From positions 1 to 8,496 of the forward strand of contig JAYVFR010000022.1 in NCBI GenBank assembly GCA_043772945.1: a stretch of 8,496 nucleotides of DNA. The letters run 5' to 3'. The notes beneath the pieces are model-generated. The model saw only the letters and a program-made list of their open reading frames with translations. It had not been told where the DNA came from and did not search any database. Shown here in pieces: positions 5,701-8,496 of the stretch. Positions within the stretch are counted from its first letter, which is position 1. The number at the start of each line of letters is the position of its first letter. This DNA comes from JAYVFR01 sp043772945. Lineage in GTDB: Bacteria > Patescibacteriota > JACMRA01. Made by a program: the position numbers and the translations under genes.

Positions 5701-8496
5701 CCATTATTGCATTTTTAGCTAGGTCTTTAGCAAAATCTTTGGCAGCTCCTTTAGCATCACGAGCCATTTGTAATCCTTTACCAATTTGGCCTACTTTATT
5801 TTTGGCGGCAATTGTTCCTGTCTTGGCTTTACCTGCAAGAGCTGAAACTCTGTTTGCTACATTACCGATACTTTTACCAACTGGTGAATTGGCTATTGCT
5901 GTTGTAGTTTTATTTGCAATTTTACCAGCTCCTTGTTTTACCGCATTTACTCCTTTCCCTAAAGTTGCATCATAAGCTTTAGTTCCCGCTTGCTTAATTT
6001 GATTTTTAGTGTCATCAATTTTACCTTTTGCTTGCTCTCGAAGCTTTCCGAAAGGAACTCTTTTACCAGTTGCTTTTTCTAATTTATCAGAGGCTAACTT
6101 ATCAGATTTTTCTTGTTCAGTTGGTTTCCCGTTAGTATTTGTATCATTAACGTAGTCATTGTTTTCATCAAGTTTATTGACTTGTAATAATCCGTTTTTA
6201 TCATATCTATCAGCTGGCTTTGAGTCATCAAACTCTTCTCGTTCGTCTGAATTAGAACTGTTGTTACTAGGGATTTGATTTCGCTCAGTCTCTGCACTAA
6301 TTTCTTGGTTATTTATATTATTTTCACCTCCAGAATTTTGAAAAGATCTTTCTAAAGCCTCACGGTTCGTTTGAGTTTGAAGACTGTCTTGATCGGTTGA
6401 TTGGCTAGTTTCTTTGTCGGTTTCAGTTTGATTGGCTGTCTGAGTCTGTTCCTCAGTTTGAGGTCTCTCAAGGGTTGCTACATTGCCATTATTTAAGCCA
6501 TCTGGAGCATTTTTATTCTCGCCATCTAGACTAGCTGTTTTTTGACCTTCTTTAGAATTTGGAGCTTGGTTTTCACTTTCTCCATCTTTGCGATTAAAAT
6601 TTTTGATGTTGTTTTGAGGTTCTTGCTCTTTATTAGTTTTTGTTTCAATTTCTTTCTCCGCTTGAGTTTCATCTTTTTTTTCTATTTCCCCTTCCTTATT
6701 TTCAGTTTTTTCTTTATTCTCGGTTTCTTCAGTTTTTGAAGTTTCTGCTTGTTCAGGTGTTTTTTGACTCAAGGAATTAGTACTATTTTCAGCTTTTGGT
6801 TGTGGAGTTTCTGTTTTTAAATTAGCAGAATTAAAGGTTGGTTTAAAAGTGTTTGTAGCTTGATTCTGAGTTGTTGGGATATTTAATCCAGTTGTTAAAT
6901 TAGGTAAAACTATTGGAGAGATTCTATCTGGAACCGCAAAATTATCTTGTTTAAAACTTTGAATTTCTGATTTATTTTGACCTATATTAGTTCTATTTAT
7001 ATCTAAATTATTTTGAGGGAAATATTCTTCGGCAAAAGCTGGTAGCATTGATGATAATTCACTCTCTTCCATTTTGGAATTAGAAATTTCATAAAGTTTG
7101 TTAATAGTTGTGTCAGCTTCTGCTTGGTCTAAATCCTCTATACTTAAAACTGGCTCATTCTCGATTGATCGAGGGCTACCATATTCAAGTAGATAGTCAT
7201 CATTATTAGCTAAGACAATAAAAACTGGCTCACCATTTTTGGTATCTTCTTGATATTTTAAAACTCTATTAATAGGATTTTCTTCGAGATACCTATCAGC
7301 TTGGGCTTGGTTAAGAATTAAAGCTTTTTTGGGCGTGCGGGCGTTTTTAGTGGTAGGAGTGAACTGACTATATCCCGCATTTCCGTATTCTTTGAATTGG
7401 CTATAATCATTTGTTTGAGAAATGTTTTGACCGATGTTTTGAATTTTATTTGGTAAATTAATTTTGCCTAAGGTTGGTGCAACGCTTTCCCCTAAATTAG
7501 TTTGTAAAGTTTTACCAACTCCTTGATAGCTATTTAAAATGGTAGTTTTTGGCGTTTGAATTGTATTTGTATTTAAAGATGAAAATAAATTTGTCGTATT
7601 AATTGTAACTGGAGTTAAAGTGGCAGTGTTTTGAAATTTGGTGTTAGGGTTAAAAGCATTAGTTCCTTGCTCAGTTTGAAAGTAGCTTGTAATTCCAATT
7701 TTTTCAGGAGTTTGGCTAATTACAGGTCTAAAAATTTGAGCGCTAATAATTTTAGTTTGAGTTTGTTGAGGTTGATTACTCTGAAAAACGAACCTCATTG
7801 GTTGGCTCCTCGTATTCTGCAACACTATTGTTTGGGTTTGATTAGTATTTGGAACTTGAATATTTAAAGTACTAACTTGAGAAGGTGGAATAACAAAAGT
7901 CTGAAAGGGCTGATTATTTCCTGTAGTTTGTTCAGTTTGGAGCGTGATAAGTCCTCCACTAATAAGAGCGTTTGCTTGTGGATTTTGGAACGTTACGTTG
8001 ACTGGTAAAGAATTGATTTGATTACTGGTAGTAAAGGCTGTAACTAAGTTTTGAATTTGGGGCGCACGAACATCATCAACTTGTATTTGATTAGTTTTTA
8101 AAAATTCTTTAGTAATTACACTTGCTTCAATAGGTTTATTAGGGTAGAGAGTTTTTTGTGCCTCAACAAAATTGCTAACTTGCATTCCAAGCTCGGGGCT
8201 TGAGACGGTTAGGCCTATCTTTTCAAATTGGTTGTTGACTTGGTTAAAATCACTACTTAATTCAGTTTGGCTAAACTGTTTAATTTCAGGAGTTTTTGGG
8301 ATCTGAATAAATGATGTGTTGTTTTGAACTTGTGATTGTGTTAAATTTGTATTTATCAAACTCCCAGCTTTTACCAAAGCGCCTATACCAGCAACTGTAC
8401 CCGTACTAAAAGAAACTATGTCTGGTCTTTTATTAATATCTGTAGTTAACACTACATTTGGTTTTGGTAGTTGTGTTACTTGAGTTTGAGTTGTTT
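2759..8496 (-). CDS. Giant membrane-anchored multidomain peptidoglycan hydrolase, N-terminus beyond window
   Basis: At least 1,911 residues are visible. From GTG 8452 (residue 1) the parts are: Gln/Asn/Thr-rich region 1-370; folded-looking island about 375-475; Asn/Gln then Glu/Lys-rich disordered region to about 785; basic Lys/Ala/Gly-rich region 785-921; membrane segment about 922-950; GH19 glycosidase 1031-1193; LAS/MepA-type metallopeptidase about 1265-1407; lysozyme-like region about 1464-1646; Ser-rich linkers; CHAP/NlpC-like domain 1731-1897. All 13 cysteines lie after the membrane segment. The basic stretch before it predicts N-terminus inside and hydrolases outside. GTG 8452 has no ribosome binding site, and the frame continues open (TQTQVTQLPKPNV) to the window edge, so the gene is 5' partial. 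The design recalls VirB1-like conjugation hydrolases such as PrgK and TraG, which open the wall for a secretion channel; wall growth or attack on a host cell are alternatives. The gene is followed 6 bp later by a small membrane protein. Confidence 0.88.
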   Translation of the reverse strand, partial: TTQTQVTQLPKPNVVLTTDINKRPDIVSFSTGTVAGIGALVKAGSLINTNLTQSQVQNNTSFIQIPKTPEIKQFSQTELSSDFNQVNNQFEKIGLTVSSPELGMQVSNFVEAQKTLYPNKPIEASVITKEFLKTNQIQVDDVRAPQIQNLVTAFTTSNQINSLPVNVTFQNPQANALISGGLITLQTEQTTGNNQPFQTFVIPPSQVSTLNIQVPNTNQTQTIVLQNTRSQPMRFVFQSNQPQQTQTKIISAQIFRPVISQTPEKIGITSYFQTEQGTNAFNPNTKFQNTATLTPVTINTTNLFSSLNTNTIQTPKTTILNSYQGVGKTLQTNLGESVAPTLGKINLPNKIQNIGQNISQTNDYSQFKEYGNAGYSQFTPTTKNARTPKKALILNQAQADRYLEENPINRVLKYQEDTKNGEPVFIVLANNDDYLLEYGSPRSIENEPVLSIEDLDQAEADTTINKLYEISNSKMEESELSSMLPAFAEEYFPQNNLDINRTNIGQNKSEIQSFKQDNFAVPDRISPIVLPNLTTGLNIPTTQNQATNTFKPTFNSANLKTETPQPKAENSTNSLSQKTPEQAETSKTEETENKEKTENKEGEIEKKDETQAEKEIETKTNKEQEPQNNIKNFNRKDGESENQAPNSKEGQKTASLDGENKNAPDGLNNGNVATLERPQTEEQTQTANQTETDKETSQSTDQDSLQTQTNREALERSFQNSGGENNINNQEISAETERNQIPSNNSSNSDEREEFDDSKPADRYDKNGLLQVNKLDENNDYVNDTNTNGKPTEQEKSDKLASDKLEKATGKRVPFGKLREQAKGKIDDTKNQIKQAGTKAYDATLGKGVNAVKQGAGKIANKTTTAIANSPVGKSIGNVANRVSALAGKAKTGTIAAKNKVGQIGKGLQMARDAKGAAKDFAKDLAKNAIMGALRSAIVTFGPWIAGALIFFTVFFVGPAVGAGLTIQQAYCEKANNQVANLARNMAEGLVFNDKKLEASAAILLGQKLAIESDFGKRVAQACGFCASGTGPSGTNDKGSFVAGSYRDFEGNITKAFLALGYTDPNQLAYILATVSHESGDGKYCEEIDGRNQALANGYSGGENFFGRGYVQLTHDYNYRKFSKVLGVDLVANPSALCDPQNAARVAVIGSMQQEFSFTGVTLPQFVGGGKKDFYNARTVINGLDAASSIAAIAENYVNKAPQLIAQYKNGGGGASTSSSPTKTSMLNFTGPLDIVAQAIFGQIDVRASRANPEDSTTGGQALGNNTIPPDKIKQLNDLISANKITHDAGAQTIVRQAQGGLLNASTVDFIIALGSKYAPVTFSSLNDAGHGGTGHGNGLAMDITVLTLNSKEYAPDDYTKGSTDQASGIKQLAEEIAGMGVKVIYLFNTQAQLDSAGIKNPKVQPWPGHNNHWHVELEVDGKITKTDVGGPPGSNTGSGSCQCGGSGSNNPTSSESTTKPADTTKPDPAKPTPVSNLDLINKYELFAMNLFGGIDTLAASKIRVKDKNGSEQNALVPTPQEVPDLATRLLVIGTSAREAGTDGKGNQASDGIHLGWFQQDKTESAIFQKAGTDPNSLLGDDQKQLKTFLARIENEGFKKDLEALSKQIKDGKPTPAQLQEIAKLGERIQRSGESAETVATVAQYIQSAIDQKLVDAVTSGATDSPNAGSSSSCLSNSDCSPPATPSTSSSNSSASSSSKSVYNIFNKIKVYAADSSSTSNSQSSSNSSGTTPTSNCNTSKSNGNPQLLEIAKAYGSVGSPQGRCWAKVADYVAELVTKGGKVGNGKFDGQTNFPDVGYGETCAVNVGDFFRNQKNLDDYGLRNLALENPNMSPFDAPPGGIVVVSAGYGQGSSPCGDITVADGNGKFYNDGTMTYIGREHWNGPQAKSGDASLPPEKAGSGKLVAVLVSK
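2762..3262 (-). other. CHAP/NlpC-like C-terminal domain
   Basis: Residues 1731-1897 begin with a helix and QGRCWAKVADYVAEL, where C1751 heads a helix as in CHAP/NlpC cysteine peptidases. PPGGIVVVSAG (from 1824) follows, resembling the PGdIvvf strand. The next strand reads PCGDITVADG where the catalytic His is expected, so D1844 replaces it. The only His in the whole domain is H1867 in REHW. The fold is plausible; activity is uncertain. Family enzymes are amidases or endopeptidases of peptidoglycan. Confidence 0.55.
3515..4063 (-). other. Probable lysozyme/lytic-transglycosylase-like domain
   Basis: Residues about 1464-1646 are mostly helical in appearance. A candidate catalytic Glu (E1525 in TSAREAGTDGK) is followed 17 residues later by GWFQQD (1542-1547). 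The lysozyme-like superfamily commonly has a catalytic Glu followed by a G-x-x-Q segment at about this spacing. The second half (1560-1640) is a charged helical region. The match is by motif spacing only, so the domain could instead be non-catalytic. Confidence 0.45.
4232..4660 (-). other. LAS-superfamily (M15/M74 MepA-like) zinc peptidase domain
   Basis: Residues about 1265-1407 carry GHGNGLAMDI, fitting HxxGxAxD with ligands H1322 and D1329, and later GHNNHWHVEL, fitting the MepA-like GHxxHxH with H1399 and zinc ligand H1401. This family cleaves peptide bonds in peptidoglycan stems or cross-links (D,D- or L,D-). All expected zinc ligands are present, so it should be active. The MepA-like assignment rests on the GHxxHxH form; a VanY/VanX-like M15 assignment is the alternative. 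Confidence 0.8.
4874..5362 (-). other. GH19 (chitinase/lysozyme-type) glycosidase domain
   Basis: Residues 1031-1193 show the family 19 hallmarks: SHESG with the first catalytic Glu (E1064), then FFGRGYVQLTHDYNY (1091-1105), almost the classic GRGPIQLSHNYNY signature, then LGVDLVANPSAL. GH19 enzymes cleave beta-1,4 bonds in chitin or peptidoglycan glycan; outside a bacterial membrane peptidoglycan is the likely substrate. The second catalytic acid is not in its textbook setting: E1072, E1073 or D1075 are candidates. Confidence 0.85.
5606..5689 (-). other. Predicted transmembrane segment of the hydrolase
   Basis: Residues about 922-949, including GPWIAGALIFFTVFFVGP, form the only strongly hydrophobic stretch of the protein. 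It separates the cysteine-free N-terminal region from the cysteine-containing enzymatic region. Its length (about 28 residues with two Gly-Pro breaks) suits a single crossing; a short re-entrant hairpin cannot be excluded. Confidence 0.85.
5690..6100 (-). other. Basic Lys/Ala/Gly-rich pre-membrane segment of the hydrolase
   Basis: This stretch encodes residues about 785-921. From residue 796 on there are about 26 Lys/Arg against 7 Asp/Glu, spread through Ala/Gly-rich, helix-prone sequence such as GKGVNAVKQGAGKIANK and ARDAKGAAKDFAKDLAK. By the positive-inside rule it should be cytoplasmic. It may lie along the inner membrane face or bind an acidic partner; neither can be shown from sequence. 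Confidence 0.6.
6580..6810 (-). repeat. Glu/Lys/Thr-rich low-complexity tract
   Basis: The hydrolase residues about 548-625 are almost entirely Glu, Lys, Thr, Gln and Asn, with a short tandem unit TENKEK-TENKE at 577-587. This is typical of a disordered, charged spacer within the predicted cytoplasmic part. No longer DNA-level repeat is seen. Confidence 0.6.

Noticed and set aside
5739..5975. Ala/Leu/Pro-rich plus-strand open frame
   Set aside because: It is complementary to the Lys/Ala/Gly-rich section of the giant gene, so its apparent membrane character is a by-product.
6542..6739. Phe-rich plus-strand open frame
   Set aside because: It is the complement of the Glu/Lys-rich tract of the giant gene; GAA/AAA codons read backwards give Phe/Ser/Leu. 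It has no start context or family match.
1..8496. Recoded TGA (Gly or Trp), as in some Candidate Phyla Radiation lineages
   Set aside because: No in-frame TGA interrupts any gene and Gly uses normal GGN codons. The stops seen are TAA and TAG only, but four genes are too few to infer reassignment.
1..8496. CRISPR array, tRNA/rRNA genes, insertion sequences or attachment sites
   Set aside because: The window is almost fully covered by five coding regions; the only real gap is 98 bp. No spaced direct repeats, cloverleaf or transposase motifs were seen.

Overview
The window is an AT-rich bacterial segment with dense coding, tiny gaps, the standard code (no in-frame TGA; the four confident genes end TAA, TAG, TAG and TAA) and no Shine-Dalgarno sequence before any visible start. 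A reduced alanyl-tRNA synthetase-like editing protein lies near several surface proteins of unknown family and one giant membrane-anchored wall hydrolase. Together these suggest a Candidate Phyla Radiation (Patescibacteria)-type genome. That assignment is inference from style and content; no marker gene here proves it.

Layout, left to right. At 2-85 (+) there may be the last codons of a gene entering from the left. At 100-759 (-) is a stand-alone alanyl-tRNA editing protein. It keeps all four zinc ligands of the AlaRS editing site but lacks the catalytic domain, the editing beta-barrel and C-Ala. A 98-bp AT-rich divergent spacer separates it from 858-1925 (+), a lipoprotein of unknown function with a clear lipobox. 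This converges on 1934-2752 (-), a single-pass membrane protein of unknown function. Six bases upstream of that gene ends the dominant gene of the window, 2759-8496 (-). It is still open at the right edge, so its true N-terminus is missing.

The large protein (more than 1,910 residues visible) has three parts. First is about 920 residues without Cys or Trp: a Gln/Asn/Thr-rich section with one folded-looking island, a Glu/Lys-rich section, then a Lys/Ala/Gly-rich basic section. Second is one membrane segment near residues 922-950. Third is an ectodomain with 13 cysteines carrying a GH19 glycosidase, a LAS/MepA-type metallopeptidase, a probable lysozyme-like domain and a CHAP/NlpC-like C-terminal domain, joined by Ser/Thr/Pro/Gly linkers. 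It could cut both glycan strands and peptide stems. The closest known design is the multi-hydrolase VirB1-like proteins of Gram-positive conjugation systems, such as PrgK of pCF10 and TraG of pIP501. The 272-residue membrane protein directly behind it is probably co-expressed and may be a partner. The lipoprotein points the opposite way and its link to the system is only by proximity and shared surface location. Residue numbers for the large protein count from the GTG at 8452 as residue 1.
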